Shown: positions 26,432 through 36,186, numbered from the stretch's first letter. The stretch is 64,000 bases of DNA from JAAXPZ01 sp965215705 (GCA_965215705.1 CBDCEE010000008.1:124001-188000); one strand, 5' to 3'. Translations and numbers: made by a program. Notes: generated by a model not told the origin, from the sequence alone.

Positions 26432-27536
26432 CTGCCTCCTCATAAAGTGCAAAAAGCTCTTTGGCTTTGAGAGAGAGCCTCTCTTGCTCTGCCTCTTCTA
26501 CCACAGACTCTTTGATATGTGAGATGAAGTACTCTTCTAAAGAGATGGACTCTATGTTCCCTGCTATCTCTTCACCCTCTACTGCTTTAAACTCTCGCTT
26601 CACTTTGACATGCAGTGCCTCAGCAAAAAGTTCATCTAGTTCTTTGTTGGTAATGTCTATAGAGGTAGAGGCTGTGAGATTATGAAGTCTTACCTCTACC
26701 AAGGCATCTTTGATCTCTGAGAGTTCCAACGATGCAACTTCCTCTTCATACTTGTCTGCATCTATGCTAAAACTAAGTGACTTACGTAATGGGATGGTAT
26801 GATGGGTTACAGTCAGTGCATCATCTAGTTCTAAAACCACATAGCCCTTGTCATCTCGTTTGTCAGCACTGCTTGTGCGTTCTGTAGAGCCTGCATAGTA
26901 GACATTTTGGTGTTTACCCACAGAGTTAAACCCATGCCAATGCCCCAACGCCACATAGTCCATCTTCTCAAAAATCTCTTCACGCTCTTTAGGGTACACC
27001 CACTCCCCAAACTCATGCATCAAGTACTGAGCACCTACGGAGCAATGCATCATCATGATGTTTCTTTTTTTAGGGTCTATGTTCTCTTCTATACTGTCTA
27101 ACTCACCCTCTATGATACGCTCATCATTGATATGAGGTAAACCATGAAAAACAATATCATCAAACTCTACTTTTTCATACTTTTGTCTAAACACAGCATG
27201 TACATTGTCCAATGAACGAAATGCTTCAATGATGGGAGAAGAGGTTGTGGTACGTGGTGTAGAGTGATTCCCTGCGATGATAACAAGAGGGATATCCAGT
27301 TTTTCTAATCTTTTTAACTCTGTCAATGCAAAAGTTATAGCACGGTTACTAGGGCTTGCTCGATGAAATAGATCACCAGTATGGATGACATAGTCAGGCT
27401 TAATTTCTATGATGGCATCAATCACATCTGAAAACGCTTGGTAAAAGTCTGCCTCACGTTGATTGATGCCTTCAGCATTGGTAATATCTAAGTCAGAAAA
27501 ACCTAGATGAGTATCAGAAAAATGTATAATCTTCAC
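26415..27536 (-). CDS. sbcD: exonuclease SbcCD, nuclease subunit SbcD (Mre11-like)
   Basis: 373 residues with a GTG start (27536). Metallophosphoesterase motifs in order: FSDTHLGFSD, HTGDLFHRASPSN, IIAGNHSTPRT, MMHCSVGAQY and LGHWHGFNSV, which bind the two catalytic metals. The C-terminal part is an acidic capping region. It overlaps sbcC by 17 bases, so the two subunits are translationally coupled. No clear Shine-Dalgarno sequence is seen before the GTG. Confidence 0.93.
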   Translation of the reverse strand: MKIIHFSDTHLGFSDLDITNAEGINQREADFYQAFSDVIDAIIEIKPDYVIHTGDLFHRASPSNRAITFALTELKRLEKLDIPLVIIAGNHSTPRTTTSSPIIEAFRSLDNVHAVFRQKYEKVEFDDIVFHGLPHINDERIIEGELDSIEENIDPKKRNIMMMHCSVGAQYLMHEFGEWVYPKEREEIFEKMDYVALGHWHGFNSVGKHQNVYYAGSTERTSSADKRDDKGYVVLELDDALTVTHHTIPLRKSLSFSIDADKYEEEVASLELSEIKDALVEVRLHNLTASTSIDITNKELDELFAEALHVKVKREFKAVEGEEIAGNIESISLEEYFISHIKESVVEEAEQERLSLKAKELFALYEEADDDTH

Positions 27537-27597
27537 GGCTAAAATCCATTATTATTTTTATACATTTTAGCTGTATTAGATTAAATTTCAGTAGTTT

Positions 27598-27642
27598 CTA
27601 TACTTCTTTAATACTCAACCCAACTTCATTTTTCTCATGGTC
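27598..27642 (-). pseudogene. relic of a Tex/S1-domain gene 3' end
   Basis: On the minus strand GAC CAT GAG AAA AAT ... reads DHEKNEVGLSIKEV then TAG. The intact tex gene at 28632 ends DLEKNKVGLSIKEM then TAG. Eleven of fourteen residues match while many of the conserved codons differ at third positions, which points to a diverged homologous gene end rather than a recent copy. No further homology is visible upstream of the Asp codon. Confidence 0.5.
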
Positions 27643-27736
27643 TAAAATATTAGACCGTTATGGTTAGGGCATTATCAGGTAAACGTAATCGTATCTGTCT
27701 TGTTTATATTTTGTCTTTATGCCCACCATATTTTAT

Positions 27737-27761
27737 GGTCTGTGCAAAAAATGCACAGACC
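27737..27761. terminator. hairpin, possible bidirectional terminator
   Basis: GGTCTGTGCA, five-base A loop, TGCACAGACC: a perfect 10-base stem. Weak T-rich stretches (TCATTTTAC on one side, ATAAAATAT on the other) follow. It sits downstream of hepT on the minus strand and could end the hepT/mntA transcript. Confidence 0.4.
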
Positions 27762-27881
27762 TCATTTTACCTACTTTTTCACTTTTAAAAGATTATTAGA
27801 ACCTTAGGGCATTTGATGGCATTTTGGGTTGGCATATGGGCTCCTAGCAAAGAGAAACTATTCCTGACCTAAATTAAAAAC

Positions 27882-28256
27882 CTATTTCAACTTCAAAACA
27901 ATACGCTTAGTAACACCCATTAATTTACCCAAATCATTCTCACAAATATCAAAAATAACTTCAGCATCTAAATCAAAATAGTGATGCGATAAAATATCAC
28001 GTATGCCTTTAACACCCTTCCAATCTATTTGAGGATATTCTAAAAGAAGTTTTTTGTCTGTAAGTTTATCTATATTTTTAAACCCTTCACCTATGGCTAC
28101 AAGACGCATAGCAATACTATCGAGTAGTATCAAGCCTTCTTCATCGGCTAGAAAGTCATCGCTACTCGTAATCTTTTCAAATCTAATAAGTATAAGTTCA
28201 ATAGAATGTTCAATATCTTCAAGTGTTGAAAGTATCATAAGATTTTTGCTAGACAT
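27882..28256 (-). CDS. hepT: HepT-like toxin (HEPN domain, DUF86)
   Basis: 124 residues, all-helical. The HEPN nuclease motif R-x4-H-x-Y is present as RDILSHHYF near residue 86, with IDWKGVKGIRD just before it, typical of HepT. HepT proteins are RNases or tRNA-targeting toxins neutralised by the partner MntA nucleotidyltransferase through AMPylation. The gene overlaps mntA by eight bases, the normal arrangement. Intact length. Confidence 0.88.
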   Translation of the reverse strand: MSSKNLMILSTLEDIEHSIELILIRFEKITSSDDFLADEEGLILLDSIAMRLVAIGEGFKNIDKLTDKKLLLEYPQIDWKGVKGIRDILSHHYFDLDAEVIFDICENDLGKLMGVTKRIVLKLK

Positions 28257-28539
28257 AAGAAATATCTTTTTGTATCATTTTCAAAAGAAAAGGTTTCATC
28301 TGTTTATGTTCCCGTAAAATGTCTACACTCTTTTTTAAATCATCTTCTATTTGTTGCTTTAATGCAATGAGTTTAAACATTTTAGGAGGCATCTTTACAA
28401 AAATATCTATATCACTCTCTTGTGTTGCTTCATCACGAGCATAACTACCAAAAAGACCAATCTGCTCAATATTGTACTTTTTTTGGAACTCTTTTTTATG
28501 TTGTGTTAAATAGTCTAAAATATCTTGTTGACTTAGCAT
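28249..28539 (-). CDS. mntA: MntA-like minimal nucleotidyltransferase antitoxin
   Basis: 96 residues. The polymerase-beta-type signature GSX10DXD is clear: IGLFGSYARDEATQESDIDIFV, Gly-Ser near residue 31 and the two Asp near 43 and 45. MntA transfers AMP onto the tyrosine of the HepT motif and neutralises it. It is encoded first, overlapping hepT by eight bases. The start context is AAGGAACTCTCATG. Intact length. Confidence 0.88.
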   Translation of the reverse strand: MLSQQDILDYLTQHKKEFQKKYNIEQIGLFGSYARDEATQESDIDIFVKMPPKMFKLIALKQQIEDDLKKSVDILREHKQMKPFLLKMIQKDISYV

Positions 28540-28631
28540 GAGAGTTCCTTTCTTTAATATTTGTTAAATAATTATACCATAGCTTTTTCTAAATTTAGAA
28601 AACTTGATTATACATTGAACCCAAACATACT

Positions 28632-30728
28632 CTACATCTCTTTGATGCTAAGTCCCACTTTGTTCTTCTCCAAATCGATACTAATCACCTCTACCCTAGC
28701 CAAGTACTGATTCACACTCAACACTTCCAAAGGATGCTTGATCCGTTTCTCACTCATCTCCGAGATGTGTATCATCCCATCATTTTTAAGTCCTATGTCT
28801 ACAAAGGCTCCAAAGTCTGCGATGTTGCGTACCACTCCAGAGACAATGCTCCCTTCACGTAAGGCATTAATATCGGTAAGTCCTTGCTTAAAGGGGATCA
28901 CAGGGAGATCCTCTCGTGGGTCAAACCCTGGTTTGGCAAGCTCTTGGATGATGTCACGGAGGGTGGGTTCTCCTATGCCTAGTTCGGTGGCTATCTGCTT
29001 GGTATCGCTCAGGTCAGAGTACTTTTCTAATGCCTTAGCCACGGCGTAACTCTCTGGGTGTATGCCAGTGTTATCAAAGATGCTTTTTCCCTCTCGGATA
29101 CGCATGAAACCTGCGGCTTGTTCGTAGGCTTTAGCCCCTAAGCCTTTGACTTTGAGTAGAGCCTTTTTAGAATCAAAAGTCCCCTCACTCTCACGGTGCT
29201 TTACAATGTTCTCTGCCACCTTAGCACCTACCCCTGCCACATAGGACAAAAGTGAAGCTGAGGCTGAGTTGGCATCTACGCCTACGGCATTGACCAGAGA
29301 CTCTACGCCCTCATGGAGTTTACGCTCCAGGAGCTTCTGATCTACGTCATGTTGGTACTGTCCGATGCCCAGAGATTTGGGGTCGATCTTGACCAGTGTT
29401 GCCATGGGGTCACGGAGTCGCCCTGCGATGGAGATCGCCCCACGGATGGTGACATCGAGATCAGGATACTCCTGTGCAGCAATGCTAGAAGCCGAGTAGA
29501 CCGATGCCCCTGCCTCAGAGACTACGGTATAGGGGATGGTCACGCCATCGCTGTTGAGCTTGGCAAAAAATGCTTGGGTCTCGTTGCTGGCTGTGCCGTT
29601 GCCTATGGCTACGCCTTGGATGTTATACTTCTTTATGAGCTTGGCTACCACATCACGTGACTTGTCATACTCCTCTCGTGGGGGTACAGGGTAGATGACG
29701 GCATGATCCAAGTACCTGCCGTTCTCATCAATCACAGCCAGTTTGCACCCTGTACGGAACGCAGGGTCAGCACCCAATAGCACCTTTCCCGTCACAGGAG
29801 GACTCATAAAGAGCTGTGTCATGTTCTTACCAAATACCCCGATGGCAGCTGTGTCTGCCTTTTCTTTTAGCAGAGCAAATACCTCGCGTTCTATGGAGGG
29901 GTAAAGCAAGCGTTTGAAACCATCTTTATACGCATCAAAGAGCAAGGTTTTAGAGCTGCCCATGTAGTCACGAAGTTTATAGCGTTTGAGAGTCTCTAGG
30001 TATCTATCCGTATCTATGGTGAGTTTCACACTCAGCTCTTTTTCTTTCTCACCACGCTTGATGGCTAGGTATCGATGTGAGGGAATGGTGGCTATCTTCT
30101 CAGAGTGAGACTTGTAGTTTTTGAAGCTTCCATTCTCTACAAATTTCTTTGTCCCCTTGACCTCTATCGTACCATGTCGCTGTACCATATCACGGAGGAC
30201 TTCACGCTCTTTGGGTTGCTCTGCGTAGCGTTCGGCAATGATGTCTTGGGCTCCTTTGATGGCATGGGCTACATCTGCCACTTCGCTCCTCACAAACTGT
30301 TTGGCTTTATGTGTAAACTCTTCTTTGCTCAATTTGGCAGACTGTAATATGTTGGCTAGAGGCTCCAGCCCTTGTTTGATGGCGGTGAGGGCTCTGGTGT
30401 TTTTCTTCTCTTTGTAGGGGCGGTAGATATCTTCCAGGGCTGTCATCGTCTCTGCCTCTTCAATACTGCTGCGTAGCTTGGAATCAAGCTGTTCTCGTTC
30501 GGTGAGGATATGGAGTATCTCCTCCTTGCGTTCCAACAGACGCTTGGCACTCAGGTACACATCATAAAACAGACGCAACTGCTCATCATCAGCTCCACCC
30601 GTGAGCTCCTTGCGGTAGCGTGCGATGAAGGGGATAGTATCACCCTTGTCCAGCAGGGTGAGGATATTGGTGATCTGTTTTTTGTCGAGGGTGGTTTTTT
30701 GGGCTAATAATGCCGTAAGGTTTTGCAT
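28632..30728 (-). CDS. tex: Tex-family transcription accessory / RNA-binding protein
   Basis: 698 residues from ATG 30728 (CAGGAGCGACCCC upstream); the in-frame start at 30749 is unlikely. Domain order is that of Tex: N-terminal helical part (FIARYRKELTGGADDEQLR), a YqgF-like RNase H fold (VLLGADPAFRTGCKLAVID; GVAIGNGTASNETQAF), helix-hairpin-helix motifs (ALLKVKGLGAKAYEQAAGF), and a C-terminal S1 domain (GSIVSGVVRNIADFGAFVDI). Tex binds nucleic acids and is linked to transcription. The final residues, NKVGLSIKEM, are matched by the relic at 27598. Confidence 0.95.
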   Translation of the reverse strand: MQNLTALLAQKTTLDKKQITNILTLLDKGDTIPFIARYRKELTGGADDEQLRLFYDVYLSAKRLLERKEEILHILTEREQLDSKLRSSIEEAETMTALEDIYRPYKEKKNTRALTAIKQGLEPLANILQSAKLSKEEFTHKAKQFVRSEVADVAHAIKGAQDIIAERYAEQPKEREVLRDMVQRHGTIEVKGTKKFVENGSFKNYKSHSEKIATIPSHRYLAIKRGEKEKELSVKLTIDTDRYLETLKRYKLRDYMGSSKTLLFDAYKDGFKRLLYPSIEREVFALLKEKADTAAIGVFGKNMTQLFMSPPVTGKVLLGADPAFRTGCKLAVIDENGRYLDHAVIYPVPPREEYDKSRDVVAKLIKKYNIQGVAIGNGTASNETQAFFAKLNSDGVTIPYTVVSEAGASVYSASSIAAQEYPDLDVTIRGAISIAGRLRDPMATLVKIDPKSLGIGQYQHDVDQKLLERKLHEGVESLVNAVGVDANSASASLLSYVAGVGAKVAENIVKHRESEGTFDSKKALLKVKGLGAKAYEQAAGFMRIREGKSIFDNTGIHPESYAVAKALEKYSDLSDTKQIATELGIGEPTLRDIIQELAKPGFDPREDLPVIPFKQGLTDINALREGSIVSGVVRNIADFGAFVDIGLKNDGMIHISEMSEKRIKHPLEVLSVNQYLARVEVISIDLEKNKVGLSIKEM

Positions 30729-30833
30729 GGGGTCGCTCCTGGTTTTCAAGGAGTGATTATAGCAGATTTATAACATTGGGGCAGGAACTAAACCCTAACC
30801 TTGATCTTAGGGTCAGTTGATATCATTGTATGA

Positions 30834-32297
30834 CTACTCTACCTCTATATAGGAGACTGCATCGTCCAAGCCATCCTCTCCTAAGGCAACGGAGTGATAT
30901 GCCATCGTCACACCCTTCGCCTGAAGCTCCGCAGGAAGTGATCCCTCCAGACTGTCGATACAGATGGGGTGATCCAGGACTGCATCGTTGATATCCAGTT
31001 GCATCCAGTCATCTGTCGTCGTATCGGTGCTGTTGCTGTAGAGTGTGATCTGTGTCTGGGTCTGTATGCCCGGGTAGAGCATCATGGATGAGATCGTGTT
31101 GTTGCTACAGCGGTCACTGCTGAGGCAGCTCACACCACCTGCCTTGTAGGTACTGCTGAAGACACCTGCTTCATCTCCCTGACATGCTCCCTCTGTATAG
31201 AAAACCACATCTTTGACATCGCTACTCTCCTGCTCCTCTGCGAGTATCCCCTCCAAAATATCCGTTTGGCTTAGCTCTGTCTCACTGTCAGACAGACAGA
31301 GTGCATCCTCTGTATGCTTGCCGCTAAAGATCGTCTGTGTATAGGGAGCACCATTGAAAAGCTGTTTGGAGGTCAGCACTACCCCATCACCATCATCACT
31401 GTCTGCCTGCTGCGGTGTCGATCCGTCAGAGACCTCTGCATCGCCACACTTGAACCTATATGCCAACAGCGGTATGGCTACCCCATCTATCTGGTAGTTG
31501 GCATAAGGGTAGGCTTCGTTGAACGCTTTCATGTGTGCATCTGTCATATCTCTGGTCGCATCATCCACCCCCGGCAAACCGGTACCCTTGTGCGGTGTGG
31601 CTATGGTATAGATACGAGCGATCTTTTTGGCAGCGAGATAGAAGATATCGTTATGGTCGTTTTGGTGGGCATGCCCTAGAGAGGCGATATAGCGTAGATC
31701 CAAACCACCCATACTGTGCCCTATACTGAGGAGTGTATGATCTGGTATCTCTGCGGTATTGTCCACGATAGCATGTGCCAACACGGTGGCACGCTCCTCG
31801 CTACTGCCTTTGGGTGGGACATCGAACCGCAGGACATGATACCCCGCACCCTCTGCATATACACTAAACTGCTCCCATGCCTCTCGGTCGCTTTTATATC
31901 CATGTGCAAAGAGTATCGTCTGTGTGGCAGGTGCTACGATAGCCTTGACGATCACTGTGCGTGTGACGACAGCCTGATTACCTGCGAGATCCTCTGCACG
32001 GTACAGGCGTGTATAATTGCCTTCAGATGCAGTCTCTACACTGCCAGAGATCGTCACCTCTACCTGTCCATCTGTATCATCTGTAGCTGTGGCACCGGGC
32101 TCGATATAAGAAGTTCCCAGTTTCAACAACAACGGGTTAGCTCCCGTAAGCACAATCACCGGTGCAGTAGTATCCTTCTGTGCACCTGCTCCTCCATCAC
32201 CAGAGCCACCTGCACCATCAGCACTACCTCCTGAACCACATCCTACCAGCAAAAATACCGACAGCAGTACCCCTATACTTTTCTTTAGCACTAACAT
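30834..32297 (-). CDS. lipoprotein with Ig-like repeat and alpha/beta-hydrolase domain
   Basis: 487 residues. The lipoprotein signal ends LLVGCGS, and a Gly/Ala/Asp linker follows. Residues about 43-115 form a DUF5011-type Ig-like domain (TTAPVIVLTGANPLLLKLG... VTRTVIVKA). The hydrolase fold then has FAHGYKSDREAW (oxyanion loop) and the nucleophile elbow GHSMGG near residue 194, as in triacylglycerol lipases and PGAP1-type esterases. An outer-membrane or surface lipase/esterase is inferred. It is the last gene of a minus-strand lipoprotein cluster. Confidence 0.82.
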   Translation of the reverse strand: MLVLKKSIGVLLSVFLLVGCGSGGSADGAGGSGDGGAGAQKDTTAPVIVLTGANPLLLKLGTSYIEPGATATDDTDGQVEVTISGSVETASEGNYTRLYRAEDLAGNQAVVTRTVIVKAIVAPATQTILFAHGYKSDREAWEQFSVYAEGAGYHVLRFDVPPKGSSEERATVLAHAIVDNTAEIPDHTLLSIGHSMGGLDLRYIASLGHAHQNDHNDIFYLAAKKIARIYTIATPHKGTGLPGVDDATRDMTDAHMKAFNEAYPYANYQIDGVAIPLLAYRFKCGDAEVSDGSTPQQADSDDGDGVVLTSKQLFNGAPYTQTIFSGKHTEDALCLSDSETELSQTDILEGILAEEQESSDVKDVVFYTEGACQGDEAGVFSSTYKAGGVSCLSSDRCSNNTISSMMLYPGIQTQTQITLYSNSTDTTTDDWMQLDINDAVLDHPICIDSLEGSLPAELQAKGVTMAYHSVALGEDGLDDAVSYIEVE

Positions 32298-32369
32298 TCT
32301 CCCTCCCCCATCTCTATTGTCTACTGTTTATTTTCCACGAATGATACCATAGAACCATCATTTGTCCTA

Positions 32370-34796
32370 CTACTCTTCATCTCTCTCTACTACGAAATCA
32401 TCCAAGATCTCACCTTCTCTCCAGTTAGACTTAAATATCACTTTTGTACCGTCTGGGCTAGGTGTGAGGTGTGAACTTCGGTCATGGTATCCATATCCAT
32501 GATTGTTCTCTACCATAACTCTCGCCTTGGCAAAACGGTTCACGATACGGTCACCCTCGATATCAACCCCATCACTACCCAGCATGATCGCAAAGATATC
32601 ACTCGTATCGGGTGATTTTGAACTGTATGTGATGTATGCCCATCCCGGTCTCTGGTAGTTTTAACAGGAGATATGTCCGCCTCCGTGATTTTTGGCGATC
32701 AGATCTCTCTGCTTGGTTTCTATGTTGTACTCCCATATACCCCTCGTTGGGTCATCATAGGCATTGTCTGCAGCGATACCGGCGGTCTCAAACTGCACAT
32801 AGTACTCTGTGTCACCATCTTGAGAAAGGCAGACATCGCCATGCCCACCTTTGTATGCCAGTGTCTCTATGAAATTGAGATCGAGGTCATACTTCTCTAT
32901 CTTTTTCGTCCATCTGCCATCGGTGCCGTCTTTATCATCATAGTGATTGATAAGCACATAGCGTCCCAAAGGTGAGACTGTAGCCCCATTCAATTTATTT
33001 TTAACTACCTTTTTGCTTATCAACAATGGTTGTGTATTATGTGTGCCATCAAGATCTTTGACCACCGTTGTATTTGACTCAAAACGATACAGAATAAGCG
33101 TTGCCAAGCGATCATCACGCCCTTTTCGATGTGCAGTCAAGAGCAAGTATCTGTCTTGGTAATCCATCTCGCCCTCTGCCTCACCTATAGTCACCCTGTC
33201 ATAGGTATCAGATAGAGCATAAAGTATCTTGTGTCGGTGGCTACACAAATGCTCTTCAACAATAAAAAAATTTCCCTTATCCTCATTGATACCATAGCGG
33301 ATATCTTTATTACGATGAGAAAGTCTTTTTTTATGAGAAGAGGATCCAGGATATGTTAGTATCGGGTCGTAACTACTGCTATCAACCACTATTCTATTTT
33401 CTTGCAGTAACATAAGCGATTGATCGGCATTCCAAACAGGATCTTTAGGATAGTGGTGGACAGGACTTTTACTATCATCCCCTGTAGCATTGGTCACACG
33501 TGTGATCTTGGTCTCATAATGAGCACTCTCATGCACACTCTCTTTGTAACCGGGTCTCTCTAAAGCACTATCGAGTGCATAACCGGAGCTGTCTAGATCT
33601 CCATCGACCAATGTGGTATCTGAAGGGTAGTTCCTTTTCACACCCAAGAGTGTCTCAGTGAGTGTTTTGTAGAGTGGTTTGGTTTTAGGTACCATATCTT
33701 CTACAAAATACCACCAGAAATACCCACCGACAAATCTGTCATGTGTGATCCCTTGTGTAGAGTGGTAGTATCTGCTCAGGTAGCCTGCTTTGTTACCTAT
33801 GGTCGCTCCCACTTCACCCATACCGAGTTTTGCATGAGAGAAAAGTATACCCAGATCATCGAACAGCGTATTCCATTCCTCTACCGTAGGACTATACCCG
33901 TCACAGTCCTCTTCGTAGTAACTCACAAAAAGGTAGTCGATCCCCTCACGTACCACGGAAGGAAGTCTCTCTGCTGCCCAGTCTCTCATCTTCTCTGTTT
34001 CGAGTTTATAGCAGCCATCATTCTCTGCATAGTCATTATACGAGAGGGTCAATGCAGTCTGATAGCCTCTCCGTTTAGCTTCTGTGTAGGCTACTATGGT
34101 TTTTTCTGCTACCGTATCGGGAGTTTCACTCTCATGGTCATAGGTCCATTCACCATTGACCTCATTGCCTATCTCCCAGATGGCTACCTTGTCTCCAAAG
34201 GCATCAAAGTAGGCATTGATCCGCTCTTTATAGGCTTCAAGATCATAGGCTTTAATATATTCAGAATCACATAATTCACCCATGATATCTGCATGGGGTG
34301 CAAGCTTCTCTATGGCATCGGTATAGGTGCTCGCCGCTACTTTGTCAAAAACCAGCCTTACGGTCATCCGTTTGGGGAGTGACTTAAGTGCCTCTACCGT
34401 CTCATCCAGATGCGCCAGGGTATCGATAGTCACCCCGTAGATATCCTTTTGGAGAGTCTCTGCTTCTGCAACAACATGTACCGTTCTTGTCACCTCTACT
34501 GCACTGTTGTTCGCATCGTCTTTGACGTTGTAAGTAACCGTATAGACTCCGACTGTAGCCATATCTACCGGATCAGTCACCACGATCTTTGTCGTAATGT
34601 CACCATCGGTATCATCTGTGGCTGTGGCTCCTGCATCACTGTAGGTCTCTCCTACAGTCAGGGTCACAGGACTCTCACCAAGCCGTGTGATCACCGGTGC
34701 AGTGGTATCAGAAGAAGGTGTGGCGCCGACACCTTCACATGCGGCTAAAAATAGCAGTGAAAAAAAAGTAAGTAGTAGTGTTGTTATTCTGTTCAT
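32370..34796 (-). pseudogene. glycosidase-like lipoprotein with C-terminal propeller, interrupted by TAA
   Basis: From ATG 34796 (AAGGATACATA upstream) a lipoprotein signal ends FLAACEG, then a DUF5011 Ig-like domain (about residues 28-112) and a TIM-barrel-like region with WEIGNEVNGEW (glycoside-hydrolase acid/base Asn-Glu) and LGMGEVGATIG. The C-terminal half looks like a TolB-type propeller. Translation stops at TAA 32661-32663 after GGGHISC, but the same frame continues NYQRPGWAYITYS and on to a blade motif LTPSPDGTKVIFKSNW, ending at 32370. The continuation is clearly part of the protein, so one nonsense change is inferred. The shortened product still has the catalytic domain. Confidence 0.78.
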
Positions 34797-34815
34797 TATG
34801 TATCCTTTGCTTGCC

Positions 34816-35796
34816 CTATAGGTACGATTCATAAGCACAATAATCAATATCGTTGTACTTCAATTGTGCATCCCGGGCATTATATTTTGTACCATTACAG
34901 TCTTCACTATACTGGCTTTGAGGGTGAAGGCTGTTTTCCATAGTATCGTAGGTTGTTTTTCGTGCATCAGGAATAGAGTCATGGCCCTCTTTTGTATTGC
35001 TGAAGGTATCATCTGTCAATGCACCCAGAAGATAAAGCAGGTCTTTTTTGTTTTCCAGCAGATCATCCAACCCTCCATACACATATCCATGATTGTCCTG
35101 AGGGAGAGTCAGATACATCCTGTCTGTTTGCTGGGTGAGGTTCCAGATACTCAGATAGATACGGGGGTCATTGCCTGTACCTTCTAGACCATTCATCTGT
35201 ATAAATGCAGTATCGCCCTGAAGTGTCTGTAGGTCTGTTTGGTTCATAGTAAATGCAAACCAGCCATCAATAGAGACGACCAGGCTACCCTCACTTCCAT
35301 ATCCGCCATGTAGCTGATTCTGAAAATACTTCATCACATAAAAGGCCTGCCCACCGCCTTGTGAGTGCCCCATGACTGCCAGCTTGGAGAGGGTCAAGCC
35401 ATGAGCGCCTTTTGCTACATCGAGTGCTTTTTCAAAGATACTGGCTGCATACACAGAGTCATAGCTCTCCCCGGACTCTGCACCGATAACAAAGTAACCC
35501 TGTGATGCCATAAACGCCATCACTCCACGGTAGTCATCTATCTTGGGTGCACTACCGCCGCCTTCTAAAAATAGAACAACGGGGGTATCAGGGGTGGTGG
35601 CATCTTTGGGGTAGTAGACTACATAGTGATCTGTGGTCAATCCGTTCTGGGGATATCTGCTTACAACATCCTTGTACTCTCCAAGGCTACTGTAGCTTTT
35701 TGCAGTCCCCTCTTCGAGGCTGCTGTCTCCTCCTCCGCATGCAGTCAAAAAGAGTGCTGCAAGTACTATCATTATCTCTCTGTATCGTTGATTCAT
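34816..35796 (-). CDS. alpha/beta-hydrolase lipoprotein (esterase/PETase-like fold)
   Basis: 326 residues. The lipoprotein signal MNQRYREIMIVLAALFLTAC has its lipobox at LTAC, followed by GGGDSS. The hydrolase core has VVLFLEGGGSAPK (oxyanion loop), nucleophile elbow MGHSQGGGQAF near residue 145, and a late His in PQDNHGYVYGG. It lacks the Ig-like domain of its neighbours. It is related to the C-terminal hydrolase of the gene at 36283-38763, and both end in a Cys-containing DYC tail. A surface or periplasmic esterase is likely; the substrate is unknown. Confidence 0.82.
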   Translation of the reverse strand: MNQRYREIMIVLAALFLTACGGGDSSLEEGTAKSYSSLGEYKDVVSRYPQNGLTTDHYVVYYPKDATTPDTPVVLFLEGGGSAPKIDDYRGVMAFMASQGYFVIGAESGESYDSVYAASIFEKALDVAKGAHGLTLSKLAVMGHSQGGGQAFYVMKYFQNQLHGGYGSEGSLVVSIDGWFAFTMNQTDLQTLQGDTAFIQMNGLEGTGNDPRIYLSIWNLTQQTDRMYLTLPQDNHGYVYGGLDDLLENKKDLLYLLGALTDDTFSNTKEGHDSIPDARKTTYDTMENSLHPQSQYSEDCNGTKYNARDAQLKYNDIDYCAYESYL

Positions 35797-35871
35797 TGGG
35801 CATCCTCATATACTATTCCATCTACTATCTTACATGAAATGTGTTACCAGAATATTACCCTCGGTGGCATA

Positions 35872-36186
35872 CTATACTTTATCTATATTTTTCACCGCAT
35901 CATCTATTTCATTGACAAATCCGGCTATTTTATTGCCTAGGTCTTCCATGAAACTTTTGGTTTTTCCAAGGTCTATATCGATATGTTCGTTGTCTATCTT
36001 GATGCCGATATTCTCCCCTAGATCTACTTTCCCCTCAGCAATATCTTGCTGAAGGTCTTGGGCTTTCTCTGTCAGGATACTCTGTAGAGACTCAAAAAAA
36101 GCCTTGGTCTTCCCCAGATCGATATTGATCTTTTCATGGTTGATATCTACCCCTATTTTTTGAAACAGGTCATTCTGCTCTTGCAT
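35872..36186 (-). CDS. small protein with internal duplication, unknown
   Basis: 104 residues, cytoplasmic by sequence (no signal). Two similar halves: IGVDINHEKINIDLGKTKAF at about 11-30 and IGIKIDNEHIDIDLGKTKSF at about 60-79, each followed by a helix. The pattern (strand-turn-strand DINxExIxIDLGKTK, then an amphipathic helix) repeats precisely, suggesting a two-unit fold or a dimer-like monomer. GAGTAGCC precedes the ATG. No family was recognised. It sits within the lipoprotein cluster but shares nothing with its neighbours. Confidence 0.65.
   Translation of the reverse strand: MQEQNDLFQKIGVDINHEKINIDLGKTKAFFESLQSILTEKAQDLQQDIAEGKVDLGENIGIKIDNEHIDIDLGKTKSFMEDLGNKIAGFVNEIDDAVKNIDKV

Larger units (their letters stand above)
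27537..27881. other. 345-base intergenic region with a tex 3'-end relic and a hairpin
   Basis: No intact gene. It holds a short relic of an S1/Tex C-terminus at 27598 and a perfect 10-base-stem hairpin at 27737. The AT-rich upstream sequence of sbcD lies at 27537-27590. The stretch 27765-27881 shows nothing I can interpret. Confidence 0.5.

Noticed and set aside
31314..32234. Plus-strand frames opposite the lipase lipoprotein
   Set aside because: The minus-strand protein has a signal peptide, a domain and a GHSMGG motif; the plus-strand products have none and are Cys-rich shadows.
8660..32663. Stop-codon reassignment as explanation for the amber and ochre interruptions
   Set aside because: One is TAG and the other TAA, and both codons end many intact genes in the window (for example tex with TAG, rpsU with TAA). 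Separate mutations or sequencing errors are simpler.
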